DNA of 64,000 nucleotides from assembly GCA_963725315.1 (NCBI GenBank), contig CAVRYA010000004.1:124001-188000 (forward strand). Direction: 5' to 3'. Made by a program: the position numbers and the translations under genes. Positions 43,987-53,102 of the stretch are shown one piece after another. The notes under the pieces were generated by a model. It was given only the letters and a program-made list of their open reading frames with translations. It had not been told where the DNA came from and did no database searches. Every line of letters starts with the position of its first letter. Positions within the stretch are counted from its first letter, which is position 1. This DNA comes from JBBRHQ01 sp963725315 (GTDB lineage Bacteria; Actinomycetota; Thermoleophilia; Solirubrobacterales; 70-9).

Positions 43987-45057
43987 CTACTCGGCCCAGC
44001 GGAAGCCGGTCTCCGAGGGGACGGGCTGCATCGGGCTGGAGGGCATCCCGTCGGGCACGGCGGGATCGTTGTAGCCCGAGGGCGCCACGTCGTTGGGGGT
44101 GTCGTGATGGAAGAGCGAGGCCAGGTACTGGATCTGGCCGCGGCCCGGGCCGAGCTCGCCCTGACCACCGCCGTAGACGGCGATCCCCTCGCGCTCGCAG
44201 TGCTCGTAGACCGAGAGCAGCTCCCGCAGGGATCCGAACCGCGAGGGCTTGGAGTTGATCGCCTTCGGCGCCCGCTCCAGGGCGGTGATGTCGGCGAGGG
44301 AGTGAAGCGGCGCGTCCCAGGTGACCCGGTCCATGTGGGGTTCGAGGACGGGCCTCGTCTCGTCGTTCAGGTCAGGGTCCTCCAGGTAGGCGTCCGGGAA
44401 GGCCTCGGCGACCGCCCGGTAGAGCTCAGGATCGGTTTCGACGTCGACCGGGGTGCCGCGGTAGTGACCCTTGAGGTCGAGCACCCGCACCGGCGCCAGG
44501 CCCTCCAGCTCGGCGATCAGCCCGGCGTCCCAGTCGTTCTCGGGATCGAGCTTGAACTCGAGCGTCGGGTACTTCGCGAGGCGCTTTCGGACCGGCCCGG
44601 TGCTCGAGCCGCCCTCCTCGCCGAACGAGGTGAGCCGGGTCGAGCAGACGAAGCGCAGCGGCTGCGGCTCGCGTCCCAGCGCCTCGTGCAACGGGACGCC
44701 CGCCTGGCGCAGAGCGAGGTCGAGCGCGGCGCTCTCATATGCCCAGCGCCGGTAGTGGCGGGAGGCCTCGCGCTCGGGTGCGGCGTCGACGAAGAGGTCG
44801 AGGCGCCCGAGCAGCTCGCAGGCCTCGCCCAGGGTCGAGGGGCCGGTGAGGTCGTGCAGGGGACCGGCGTCGCGGTGGGCGATGTGGTCGAGGACGTCAT
44901 AGACGACGTCCTCGCCGATCCCCTCGGCGCCGCCACCGCGAAGCCTCACCGTGGTCGAGGGCCTGGTGAAGCCGCCCCGGAACTCGCGGTCGTGGCCTTC
45001 GAGCTCATATCCCTCGATCTCGATCGGCAGCTCGGCGAGATTTTCGTAGGCGCCCAT
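43987..45057 (-). CDS. Enolase-superfamily protein (muconate cycloisomerase/dipeptide-epimerase-like)
   Basis: 356 residues. An N-terminal capping domain (ELEGHDREFRGGFTRPSTTV) precedes a beta/alpha barrel. Possible catalytic and metal residues are Lys in LEFKLDPENDW, Asp-Leu-Lys in VRVLDLKGHY, Asp/Glu in AYLEDPDLND, Lys in AINSKPSRFGS and the end motif YGGGQGELGPGRGQ. The metal ligands follow the superfamily order but the residues differ from well-known members, so the reaction cannot be named. It starts 10 bases upstream of ferritin's ATG on the same strand. Confidence 0.75.
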   Translation of the reverse strand: MGAYENLAELPIEIEGYELEGHDREFRGGFTRPSTTVRLRGGGAEGIGEDVVYDVLDHIAHRDAGPLHDLTGPSTLGEACELLGRLDLFVDAAPEREASRHYRRWAYESAALDLALRQAGVPLHEALGREPQPLRFVCSTRLTSFGEEGGSSTGPVRKRLAKYPTLEFKLDPENDWDAGLIAELEGLAPVRVLDLKGHYRGTPVDVETDPELYRAVAEAFPDAYLEDPDLNDETRPVLEPHMDRVTWDAPLHSLADITALERAPKAINSKPSRFGSLRELLSVYEHCEREGIAVYGGGQGELGPGRGQIQYLASLFHHDTPNDVAPSGYNDPAVPDGMPSSPMQPVPSETGFRWAE

Positions 45058-45092
45058 CGCGGCCGAGGCTATAAGGTCAGGGAATCTCCGAG

Positions 45093-45464
45093 CTGATCCA
45101 CACGTGCTACCGGATCCTCGACATCGACCGCTCGGTCGCCTTCTACGAGAAGCTGGGCTTCGAGGAGATCGGCCGGATGCCGATTCGCGACGAGGCGATC
45201 AACGTCTTCATGGGCCTGCCCGGCGACGGCGCGCGGCTCGAGCTGACCCACAACGTCGGCCGCGAGGAGCCCTACGAGATCGGCACCGGCTACGGTCACA
45301 TCGCCGTCTCCGTGGACGACCTCGATGCGACCCTCGAGCGGTTGGCAGAACTGGGGATCGAGCCCGAGCGCCCGCCCTACACGGTCCGCGAGGGCGGCTC
45401 GCGCCTCTGCTTCGTGCGCGACCCCGACGATTACCGGATCGAGCTGCTCGAGATCGGAAGCTAG
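45093..45464 (+). CDS. Glyoxalase I-like VOC protein with probable CTG start
   Basis: About 123 residues. HTCYRILDIDRSVAFYEKLGFEE and GYGHIAVSVDDLDATLERLAE are the two VOC modules, with the metal site completed by CFVRDPDDYRIELLEIG, matching lactoylglutathione lyase. In this frame the last upstream stop is at 45072 and no ATG, GTG or TTG occurs before the domain. CTG 45093, followed by ATC, is the only near-cognate start, with AAGGTCAGGGA upstream. An ATG at 45177 would delete the first module. It is convergent with the M28 gene, 4 bases apart. Confidence 0.8.
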   Translation: MIHTCYRILDIDRSVAFYEKLGFEEIGRMPIRDEAINVFMGLPGDGARLELTHNVGREEPYEIGTGYGHIAVSVDDLDATLERLAELGIEPERPPYTVREGGSRLCFVRDPDDYRIELLEIGS

Positions 45465-45468
45465 CCGC

Positions 45469-46929
45469 CTACCACGGCGGCAGGTGCCGCTTCCCGGGGG
45501 GAAGGAAGCCGTCGCACTCGCCGTGGGTCAGCACGGCAACCATGGTCGCCGCGTCGCCCAGCAGGGTCGCGGCGTCTGCAGAGCTGAAGGCCGCCGGCCC
45601 ATCGGAGACGAGCTGCTGCACCTGGTCACTTACCGCTGCGAAGGTGACCTGGTCGGGTGCTGAGAGGAGGTCGACGTCGGCCGCGCCGCGCTCCAGCAGC
45701 TCCGAGAACGCCAGCAGGTCCGCATAGGTGGCGGGAGGTAGACCGGAGGCGAACTGTGGGGGGTCGTTCGTGTTGGCGAGCCTCCGGGTGACCGACAGCG
45801 CAGTGCCGATCTGGTTGCTCAGCTTGCCGAAGTCGACGACCCCGGTCTCGTCCTGGGCCGTGTGATAGCAGCGCCCAGTCGAGTCGGTGAAGAAGACGCT
45901 CGGCACCGAGACCCCCAGGAAGGACGCGTAGTCGCTGCGAAACTGCCCGAAGATCGAGCTCAGCATGGCGGTGTGGAGGGGCCCCCCATCCGAGGCCGAG
46001 CGGACGATGCTCTGAAGCCGGCTTCCCCCGGACTCAGCGGCGACCGCGATGGTGGTCCTGCGCAGGCTGGGCAGCAGATTCGCGCCCTGGATGTCGAAGT
46101 TCACATACCCCGCCGTCTTGGCCAGGGGGACGAGTGGATGCTGCGTGTAGTAGCTCGACCCCAGCAGTCCGTCCTCCTCCGAGTCCCATAGAGCGAGCAC
46201 GACGGAGCGGCGGGGGCGCGAGTGGCGATGCGCCAGCGCCCTGCCCACGCCGAGCACCGCAGCGACCCCCGCCGCGTTATCCGTGGCGCCGTTGCAGATC
46301 ATGTCGACCGCGGTCTGACCACCGCATGCGTTGCTCTGATCGCCGAGGTGGTCGTAGTGGGCGCCGACCACCACGTATTGATTGGCCAGATCCGTGCCGC
46401 GGATGATCGAGACCAGATTCGTTCCGTTTGGGAAGACCTGCTCGAAGGCCCGATCGCCGGTCGCATTCGGGGTCAGGCCCTTCGAGATCCGCTTCAGCTG
46501 CGCAATCAGGAACCTGCGCGCCTGCGCCGAGCCCGGCGTGCCGTTGTCGCGACCCTTGAGCCTGTCGCTCGCGAGTCGCGCGACGACCACCTCGCTGCAC
46601 ACCCTGCTCCTCGGTTGGTCACCTTCCTCGTTGCGAAGGCATCTGCGCTCCGCCTGGGCCCATCGGCACTGTGCCCTGCGGCGGCCGACCAGCCCGTGGC
46701 AGCGCCCCGGCCGGTGGCCTGGGCGGGCGTTTCGCGGCCCGGCAGCAGCTCGCGCCGCACCGGCGGAGGAGTCTTGCGCTGCTCGGGGGGCGGTGCCGCC
46801 GGAGGCGAGGGTGGCGAAGCAGGCGCCGGCGAGCAGCAGGAGGAGACCGGCCGCGGAGACAAGGCGAGCGCCGGTGCTGCAAACCCTCTCCTGGCTGATG
46901 ATCAAACCCCCTATGTCAGGCACCGGCAA
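45469..46929 (-). CDS. Secreted M28-family zinc aminopeptidase
   Basis: 486 residues. An N-terminal hydrophobic signal (VSAAGLLLLLAGACFATLAS, about 24-43) is followed by an unusual Arg/Cys-rich stretch (70-110), which may reflect a further indel. The peptidase core is complete: His191 and Asp193 in VVVGAHYDHLG, Asp217 in NGATDNAAGVAAVL, Glu-Glu in LWDSEEDGLLGS near 251 and the final His in CYHTAQDETG. The start codon is uncertain: TTG at 46929 overlaps a hairpin, and TTG at 46905 is an alternative. Confidence 0.85.
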   Translation of the reverse strand: MPVPDIGGLIISQERVCSTGARLVSAAGLLLLLAGACFATLASGGTAPRAAQDSSAGAARAAAGPRNARPGHRPGRCHGLVGRRRAQCRWAQAERRCLRNEEGDQPRSRVCSEVVVARLASDRLKGRDNGTPGSAQARRFLIAQLKRISKGLTPNATGDRAFEQVFPNGTNLVSIIRGTDLANQYVVVGAHYDHLGDQSNACGGQTAVDMICNGATDNAAGVAAVLGVGRALAHRHSRPRRSVVLALWDSEEDGLLGSSYYTQHPLVPLAKTAGYVNFDIQGANLLPSLRRTTIAVAAESGGSRLQSIVRSASDGGPLHTAMLSSIFGQFRSDYASFLGVSVPSVFFTDSTGRCYHTAQDETGVVDFGKLSNQIGTALSVTRRLANTNDPPQFASGLPPATYADLLAFSELLERGAADVDLLSAPDQVTFAAVSDQVQQLVSDGPAAFSSADAATLLGDAATMVAVLTHGECDGFLPPGKRHLPPW

Positions 46930-47021
46930 CGAGCCGGTGCAACCCCCGGATCGAAGCCCAGCCTAACCGGGGCGGGTCGGCGGGGCAAGGCGAGCCGAGC
47001 TGAGCGCTCCGCTCCTCGATC

Positions 47022-48485
47022 TCACTCGCTGGCCACCCGCAGCGTCCGCAGCTCGCGGTCGGTGGCGCCCCGCACATAGCCTCCGTGGGCGACGCTCTCG
47101 ATGATGTAGTCGAGCGCCTCCTGAGATAGGCGCTCGCCCGGCAGCACGTTGGGGATCCCGGGCGGGTAGGCGGCCAGGGCCTCTGCCGCCACCCGGCCCA
47201 CCGCCTCCTCGATCGGGACCGTCTGCTGGGGGCCGAGGAAGGCCTCGCGAGGGGTCATCGCCAGGTCGCCCCAGGGGGGAGGCGGGGCGAACTCCGGGTG
47301 CTCGGCGGCGGGAATGGCGCCGAGCTGCTCGGCTGCCCGGCGCAGGGCCGCAACCAGGCGCTCGGACTGGGGGCCCGCCGGCGCGCCCATGCCGAAGGCG
47401 GCGACGGCCACGTTCTCGGCGAACAGCTCGAAGTTGACGTCGTCGTCGTCGCGGACCAGCTCGGCCAGGCGGTAGCCCGTGGAGCCGGTCCCGCGGACGT
47501 CCACGGCGAGGCGCAGCGGGTCCCAGCCGGCTACCCCGGCGGTGCCGACCATCCGCTCGTCGAGCACGTCGAGGCCCGGGATGCCGCGGATCGCCTCCCG
47601 CGTGGCGCGCAGGGTCTCGATCGTCTCGGAGAGCAGCCTCTCCCCATTGACCTGGGCCTGGCGGCGGCCCGCGTCGAGCGATCCGCAGAGCAGGCCGCTG
47701 GGGCTGGTCGACTCGATCAGGCTGACGCAGCGGTCGACCACGTGCTCGTCGATCCGCTCGGAGGCGAGGTGGAGCATCGCGGCCTGGGTGAGGCTGCCGA
47801 CGATCTTGTGGGTGGAGGAGATCACCAGGTCGGCGCCGCTCGAGATCGCGTCCGCAGGCAGCTCGGGATGGAAGCGCAGGTGGGCCCCCCAGGCCTCGTC
47901 CACCACCAGCGGCAGCGCGCGGGCGTGCGCAACCTCGGCCAGCCCCGCGACGTCGGCGCAGGCGCCGAAGTAGGTGGGGGAGACGGCGACGGCGGCGACC
48001 GCGCCCGGGGTTTCGCCGAGCGTCGCCTCCAGCGCCTCGGGGGTCATGCAGTGGGCGACGCCCAGCTCGGGGTCCAGCTCGGGCGAGACGAAGGCGGGGC
48101 GAAGACCCGAGAGGATCAGGCCGTCGATCACCGAGGAGTGGACGTTTCGCTGGATCACGACCTCGGCGCCTGAGTGCGCCAGGGCCAGGCACATCGCCTG
48201 GTTGCCCTGGGAGGCGCCGTTGATCAGGAACCAGGTCCGCCGCGCGCCCCAGGCGTCGGCGGCGAGCCGCTGGGCCTGCTGGAAGGGCGTCGGTTCGGGG
48301 CCCACGTCGATTCCCTCGATCAGCGCCGGCACGTCGTGGAGCAGGGCGGTGTCGCCCGCCAGGGCCCGCAGCGCGGGGTCCGCGCCCGGCCCGCCCTTGT
48401 GGCCGGGCACGTGCAGGCGGCCCGGATCGCGGCCCGCGTAGGAGAGGATCGCGTCGACGTAGGGGGTCGAGTCCCGCTCGGCCAT
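47022..48485 (-). CDS. Orn/Lys/Arg-type decarboxylase (fold type I, PLP)
   Basis: 487 residues. HVPGHKGGPGADPALR near 25-40 is the substrate-loop signature; FLINGASQGNQAM, VVDEAWGAHLRF (Asp196) and SSTHKIVGSLTQAAM (PLP Lys227) follow in order. The C-terminal domain begins near 390 with PWGDLAMTPREAFLG. This family decarboxylates arginine, lysine or ornithine to agmatine, cadaverine or putrescine. The exact substrate is open. The polyamine-type locus about 800 bases further along gives it a plausible role in producing or balancing the amines degraded there. Confidence 0.9.
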   Translation of the reverse strand: MAERDSTPYVDAILSYAGRDPGRLHVPGHKGGPGADPALRALAGDTALLHDVPALIEGIDVGPEPTPFQQAQRLAADAWGARRTWFLINGASQGNQAMCLALAHSGAEVVIQRNVHSSVIDGLILSGLRPAFVSPELDPELGVAHCMTPEALEATLGETPGAVAAVAVSPTYFGACADVAGLAEVAHARALPLVVDEAWGAHLRFHPELPADAISSGADLVISSTHKIVGSLTQAAMLHLASERIDEHVVDRCVSLIESTSPSGLLCGSLDAGRRQAQVNGERLLSETIETLRATREAIRGIPGLDVLDERMVGTAGVAGWDPLRLAVDVRGTGSTGYRLAELVRDDDDVNFELFAENVAVAAFGMGAPAGPQSERLVAALRRAAEQLGAIPAAEHPEFAPPPPWGDLAMTPREAFLGPQQTVPIEEAVGRVAAEALAAYPPGIPNVLPGERLSQEALDYIIESVAHGGYVRGATDRELRTLRVASE

Positions 48486-48545
48486 TCGGCGAGTCTATGG
48501 GCGCCGCGGGCGCCGCCCCGGCTTCGCACAGGGCAGAATGGCGGT

Positions 48546-49214
48546 GTGAGCCAGCCGCCCCAGTCGCTGCCCACCGCCGCGCGGCCCGCGCGGCTCGATC
48601 GCCCCGACGGCCTGCTCGTCCTGCTGCACGGCCGCGGCACCAGCGAGCAGGACCTGGCGCCGCTCTTCGACCTGCTCGACCCCGAGGGCCGCCTCGCCTG
48701 CGCCTCCCCGCGTGCGCCGTTCCAGTTCCCCGGGATGCCCGGTAACCACTGGTACGTGGTCGAGCGCGTCGGCTTCCCCGATCCGGAGACCTTCGCGGCC
48801 AGCTACGCGCGGCTCGGGGAGTGGCTGACCGAGGTGGGAGAGTGGGCCGGGACCGGGGTGGAGCGGACCGTCCTCGGCGGCTTCTCGCAGGGCACGGTGA
48901 TGTCCTACGCGCTCGGTCTGGGCGGCGACCGCCCCCGGCCGGCCGGGGTCCTGGCGCTCTCGGGCTTCGTCCCCGAGGTCGAGGGATGGGAGCCCGATCT
49001 CGCCTCGCGGGCCGGGATGCCGGTGCTGATCTCCCACGGCGCGGCCGACCCGGTGATCGGGGTCGAGTTCGCCCGCGCCGCCCGGGACCTGCTCGAGCCG
49101 GCCGGCCTCGACCTCACCTACCGCGAGGCGCCGCTCGGCCACTCGATCGACGGCCCCACGATCGACGCCGCGATCGAGTGGCTGGAGAAGGCACTCCCCC
49201 GCCTGCCGCTCTGA
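48546..49214 (+). CDS. Phospholipase/carboxylesterase-type alpha/beta hydrolase
   Basis: 222 residues. GLLVLLHGRGTSEQDLAPLF holds the oxyanion region, GGFSQGTVMSYALGLGG the nucleophile serine, HGAADPVIGVEFA the Asp and APLGHSIDGPTID the His, so the triad is complete (Abhydrolase_2 family). No signal peptide. GTG 48546 is preferred; the long upstream frame is antisense to the decarboxylase. Divergent from that gene with about 60 bases between. Confidence 0.88.
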   Translation: MSQPPQSLPTAARPARLDRPDGLLVLLHGRGTSEQDLAPLFDLLDPEGRLACASPRAPFQFPGMPGNHWYVVERVGFPDPETFAASYARLGEWLTEVGEWAGTGVERTVLGGFSQGTVMSYALGLGGDRPRPAGVLALSGFVPEVEGWEPDLASRAGMPVLISHGAADPVIGVEFARAARDLLEPAGLDLTYREAPLGHSIDGPTIDAAIEWLEKALPRLPL

Positions 49215-49268
49215 ACGACCGACTCGACGCCGGCACTCCCCACGTCGCCAATGGGGTGCGGGTGGGGC

Positions 49269-50777
49269 CTAGGCTCCTCGGCCGTCGGCGCGTCGATCGT
49301 CCTTCTCGTCGCCCCCGTAGGGGTACCACCACTCCTTCGGCGCGATCTCGGTCTCGACGTGGACGTGCTTGGTCTCCTGGAAGGCCTCGAGCCCCTCGCG
49401 GCCCAATTCTCGGCCCATTCCCGATTGCTTGAAGCCGCCGAAGGGGCCGGCGTCGTTGTCGGTCAGGGGGTCGTTGAACCAGACCGTCCCGGCCTTGATC
49501 TCGCGCATGCAGCGGACCATCGTCTTCAGGTCGGAGGTGTAGATGTTGGCGCCGAGGCCGAAGCGGGTGCCGTTGGCCAGCTCGATCGCCTCGTCGAGCG
49601 ATCCCACCGGGACGATCGGGGCCACCGGTCCGAAGGTCTCCTCGCGCAGCAGGTCGGTCTCGGCCGAGGCGCCGGTGATCACCGCCGGGGAGTAGTAGTG
49701 ACCGCGCTCGTTGCCTCCGTCGCCCCCGCCGGTCAGCAGCTCCGCTCCGGCGGCGATCGCGGCCTCGACCTGATCGACCACCTTGCCGCGCTGGGCGGCC
49801 GAGACCATCGGGCCGATGTCGGTGTCGGGAGCGGTTGGATCGCCGACTACCAGCGAGTCGGTGTGTTCGACGAAGGCGCTGAGGTAGTCGTCGTAGACGT
49901 CCGCGGCGACGTAGAAGCGCTCGGCCGAGGTGCAGACCTGGCCGGCGTTGAGGTAGGCGGCCCAGGCGCCGCCGCGGGCGGCGACATCGACCCCTTCGGC
50001 GCCGATGTCGGCGCAGACGATGAACGGGTCCTTGCCGCCCATCTCGAGGTTGACCCTGGCGACCCGCTCAGCGCAGGCAAGCGCCACCCGCTTGCCGGTC
50101 TCGACCGAGCCGGTGAAGGCGACGCAGTCGACCCCCTCGTCGCCGGTGATCGCGGCTCCCACGTCGCCGGCGCCGGCGACCAGGTTGACGACGCCGGCCG
50201 GCAGGTGCTCGAGGCAGCCGGCCAGCATCAGGGTCGAGGTCGGGGTCACCTCCGAGGGCTTGCAGACGGTGGCGTTACCGGCGGCGAGGGCCGGGGCAAG
50301 CTTCCAGGTCAGGAGCAGCAGCGGGTAGTTCCAGGGGACGATGCAGCCGACCACGCCGACCGGGTCCTTGACCACCAGCGAGAGCTGGGTGGCCTCGATC
50401 GAGGGGATCACCCGCCCCGCGGAGTCGCGGCCGATCTCCGCGTAGTAGTCGAAAGCGGCGGCGCACCATTCGACCTCGTCTCGGTTCTCGATCAGCGGCT
50501 TCCCCCCCTCGGCGGTCGTTGCCGCCGCCAGCTCCTCCTGGAGTCCGCGCAGCCGCCTCGCCACCTCGTGCAGCATCTCGCCACGCTCGATCGCCGGGGT
50601 CCGCTCCCAGCCGCGAGCGGCTTCGCGGGCGGCGGCGATCGCGGCCTCGACCTGCTCTGGCGAGGCTGTTCCGACCGTCGCCACGGCCTCCTCGGTGGCG
50701 GGGTTCTCGACCTCCAGGGGCTCTCCGGAGCCCCCGACCTGCTCGCCGCCGATCAGCAGCCTGGTTTCGGCGCTCAC
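49269..50777 (-). CDS. NAD-dependent aldehyde dehydrogenase (betaine/aminobutyraldehyde type)
   Basis: 502 residues. PWNYPLLLLTWKLAPALAAG and VCKPSEVTP bind NAD; catalytic Glu245 lies in RVNLEMGGKD and nucleophile Cys282 in NAGQVCTSAERF. The C-terminal KEWWYPYGG is typical of enzymes acting on betaine and omega-amino aldehydes. In this locus the expected role is oxidation of the aldehyde formed by the class III aminotransferase, for example 4-aminobutanal to GABA. It lies 94 bases downstream of the stress-protein gene on the same strand and is likely in the same operon. Confidence 0.92.
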   Translation of the reverse strand: MSAETRLLIGGEQVGGSGEPLEVENPATEEAVATVGTASPEQVEAAIAAAREAARGWERTPAIERGEMLHEVARRLRGLQEELAAATTAEGGKPLIENRDEVEWCAAAFDYYAEIGRDSAGRVIPSIEATQLSLVVKDPVGVVGCIVPWNYPLLLLTWKLAPALAAGNATVCKPSEVTPTSTLMLAGCLEHLPAGVVNLVAGAGDVGAAITGDEGVDCVAFTGSVETGKRVALACAERVARVNLEMGGKDPFIVCADIGAEGVDVAARGGAWAAYLNAGQVCTSAERFYVAADVYDDYLSAFVEHTDSLVVGDPTAPDTDIGPMVSAAQRGKVVDQVEAAIAAGAELLTGGGDGGNERGHYYSPAVITGASAETDLLREETFGPVAPIVPVGSLDEAIELANGTRFGLGANIYTSDLKTMVRCMREIKAGTVWFNDPLTDNDAGPFGGFKQSGMGRELGREGLEAFQETKHVHVETEIAPKEWWYPYGGDEKDDRRADGRGA

Positions 50778-50871
50778 GCGGCCGACTCTTGCTCCGGGCG
50801 GGCCGAGGCCATCTTCTCGGCCCGGCGCCGCTGGATCACTCGGTGACGCCCTCCAGTTCGACGCTCCTCGG

Positions 50872-51300
50872 TCACTCTCTGACAGGGACCACTATTACCG
50901 GTACCCGTGAGATGTGGAGCAGCTTGTGGGGGGTCGAGCCGAGGATCGCCCCGGTGACCGGGCGCTCGCTGTAGCCGCCGACGACGATGAACCGGGCTCC
51001 TCTCTCGTCGGCGAGCTCGGAGAGGGCGGCCGACGGCTTGCTCTTGATGACCAACGTCTCGGTCTGCACGCCCTCGGCATCCGCCTTTTCCTCCGCTTTG
51101 CGGATCACCTCATTCCCCCGCCTCTCGAGCGCCTTGTCGAGGTCGCGAACCTCGCCCCCGATCCGGGCCGGGTCATAGCCGAAGACGACCACGAGCTTCG
51201 TCTTCAGATCGCGCGCAAGCTCCAGCGCCACGCCAAGCGCGACATCCGAGACCTCGGTCTCGTCGTAGCCGAGAATGATCTCTCCGGCCATCTGGCTCAC
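50872..51300 (-). CDS. Universal stress protein, single domain
   Basis: 142 residues. IILGYDETEVSDVALGVALE begins the domain and FIVVGGYSERPVTGAILGSTPHKLL holds the nucleotide-binding loop. GTG 51300 overlaps the stop of the upstream permease gene as GTGA; ATG 51288 is a slightly shorter alternative. Small Usp proteins often accompany membrane transporters and may sense energy state. The intact overlap implies that permease and Usp were recently one operon. Confidence 0.9.
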   Translation of the reverse strand: MSQMAGEIILGYDETEVSDVALGVALELARDLKTKLVVVFGYDPARIGGEVRDLDKALERRGNEVIRKAEEKADAEGVQTETLVIKSKPSAALSELADERGARFIVVGGYSERPVTGAILGSTPHKLLHISRVPVIVVPVRE

Positions 51301-52877
51301 CTCTCCTTGCTCGTGTCGCTGGGAACCGGCTCGCCGGGAAGTGGGGCACCCCCTGCGACCGGCGCCGGCTGCTCGTCAAGTGATCCCGGCACAGCCGTCC
51401 TCCACTTGCGCTTGAAGAACTCCGGGTTCGTCCGCTCCCAGACCAGCATCAAGCAGGAAACCGATGACGAGCGAGCCGATCCCGATCACGAACGGGGCGC
51501 CGAGCCGCGAACCAGGAGTCGCCCGGACTCCGAGTTGGCCGGGTTGGAGAGGTCGATCGCGCTCTTGAAGAAGGCCGCGAGCACCAGGCCACCGATCAGC
51601 GGGCGACGCCGACCAGGATCAGGTTCTTGGGGCCGTTGAACAGCTCGTGGCGGTAGTAGATCGGCGCCGCGAACCCGGTGAGCGCGTAGTAGAAGGCGAT
51701 CATCAGGCCGAGGGCGGCGATCGAGTCGAAGAGGATGTTCTCGCTGATGGGTGAGGCCGAACGTACCAGACGATCGAGCCGACACCGAACCAGATGGTCG
51801 AGTAGTCGGGCGTCTGGAAGCGCTCGTGGACATGGCCGAAGTGCTTGGGAATCGCCTTCGCGAAGGCCATCGAGAGCGAGGTCCGGGAGCTCGGCAGGAT
51901 CGTCGTCTGGGTCGAGGCCGAGGCCGAGGTCAGGACGGCGATGATCAGGATCTTGTCGAGGGGGGTGCCGAAGACGTCCTTGCCGAGGGCGCTGAGGACA
52001 TCATCGGCGTTGTGGGTCAGCTCGTGCAGCCCCCCGTAGGCCTGGGCCGCGGTTGCGACGACCACGTAGATGAGGACGAGGACGATCGTGGCCGTCGACC
52101 GCCGCCTTCCCGGGCGTCTCCGCGGAGTTCTCGCTCTCCTCGTTGACGGTGACGGTCGGTATCCCACCCCCAGTAGATGAAGATCGCCAGGATCAATCCC
52201 GCAGCAAGGGCGCTCCCGCTTGGTATGTCGAGCGGGTTGAACCAGGACAGCGACGGCAGCACCGATCCTGTGACGTCGGTTGCGTAGACCTTGACCAGGG
52301 CGACTACGGAGAACAGCCGCCAGCGTGACGACCTCCGCGGCGAGCAGGAAGAACTGGGTCCGGGCCGAGAGCTCGATCCCGACGACGCAGATCCAGGTCA
52401 TCACGGCGATCCAGATGACGCCGACCAGGGTCACGGCGAGAGGTCGAGTCCGCGGCCGATTGCCAGCCGAAGAGAAGGAAGGTGTAGAGGCCGGCTATCT
52501 GGGCCAGGTTGGCCATCACGAAGAGGTCGGCCATGATGATCGCCCAGCCCGTCATCCAGCCGGTTCGGGGCCCGACCGTGCGAGGTCAGCCAGGTGAACG
52601 AGGTCCCGCAGTCGGGGTCGGCGCGGTTCATGTAGTAGTAGGCCGCCGAGATGAACAGCATCGGGATGAAGGCGAGCCAGAGGATCGCCGGTGACTGGAA
52701 GCCGACCTCGATCGCGACGAAGCCGAGCACCGCGGCGAGGCTGTAGCCGGGGGCGGTCGAGGCGACGCCGATCACGACGTTGGAGAGGAAGCCGAGGGCC
52801 CCCGCCTTGAGGCCCTTGTCACCTTCGCTGGCCACTCCGGCTTGGCGGACTGGCTCGGCTGCGGAAGCGCTCTCCAT
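51297..52877 (-). pseudogene. APC-family amino acid/polyamine permease gene with many frameshifts
   Basis: A membrane transporter of about 520 residues spread over all three minus frames. Start ATG 52877: GALGFLSNVVIGVASTAPGYS and ILWLAFIPMLFISAAYYYMN, then WAIIMADLFVMANLAQIAGL, VIWIAVMTWICVVGIELSA, SWFNPLDIPSGSALAAGLIL, IVLVLIYVVVATAAQAYGGL, a loop with ILIIAVLTSASASTQTTILP, IAFYYALTGFAAPIYYRHEL and finally LLMLVWERTNPEFFKRKW before a TGA at 51297. About nine single-base shifts are needed (near 52580, 52443, 52320, 52157, 52092, 51766, 51603, 51510 and 51450). No membrane segment is lost once frames are joined, so sequence error is as likely as decay. Confidence 0.7.
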
Positions 52878-53102
52878 CCATTTCCTCCTTGGTCCGCTGC
52901 CCTGGTGGCGGCGACTGCCGCGAACCTATGCGCGATCAGCGATATTCGCAAGTAGCAGTTGGCAAAGCTGTTCACGGCCGTTTATACATTCCGTATATGA
53001 GCGGCTCTGGGGCTTGACCCAATAATCACTTGCAAGCGGCACCCTTCGGGTCTAGCGTTGTCCACGACGTCGAACGACCAACAAGCGCGGACGGAGAGCG
53101 GA
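52878..53102. promoter_or_regulatory. Divergent control region between permease and aminotransferase
   Basis: 225 bases, less GC-rich than its surroundings. It contains an inverted repeat TATAC-N5-GTATA at 52983-52997, a candidate operator. A possible promoter for the aminotransferase is TTGCAA (53030-53035), 17 bases, TAGCGT (53053-53058), about 45 bases before the ATG. PucR, encoded downstream, is the obvious candidate regulator. The promoter match is weak. Confidence 0.45.

Noticed and set aside
46920..46940. Terminator hairpin (GCACCGGC-N5-GCCGGTGC)
   Set aside because: It overlaps the possible start of the M28 gene rather than following a stop, so it may be a leader hairpin or chance; not called as a terminator.
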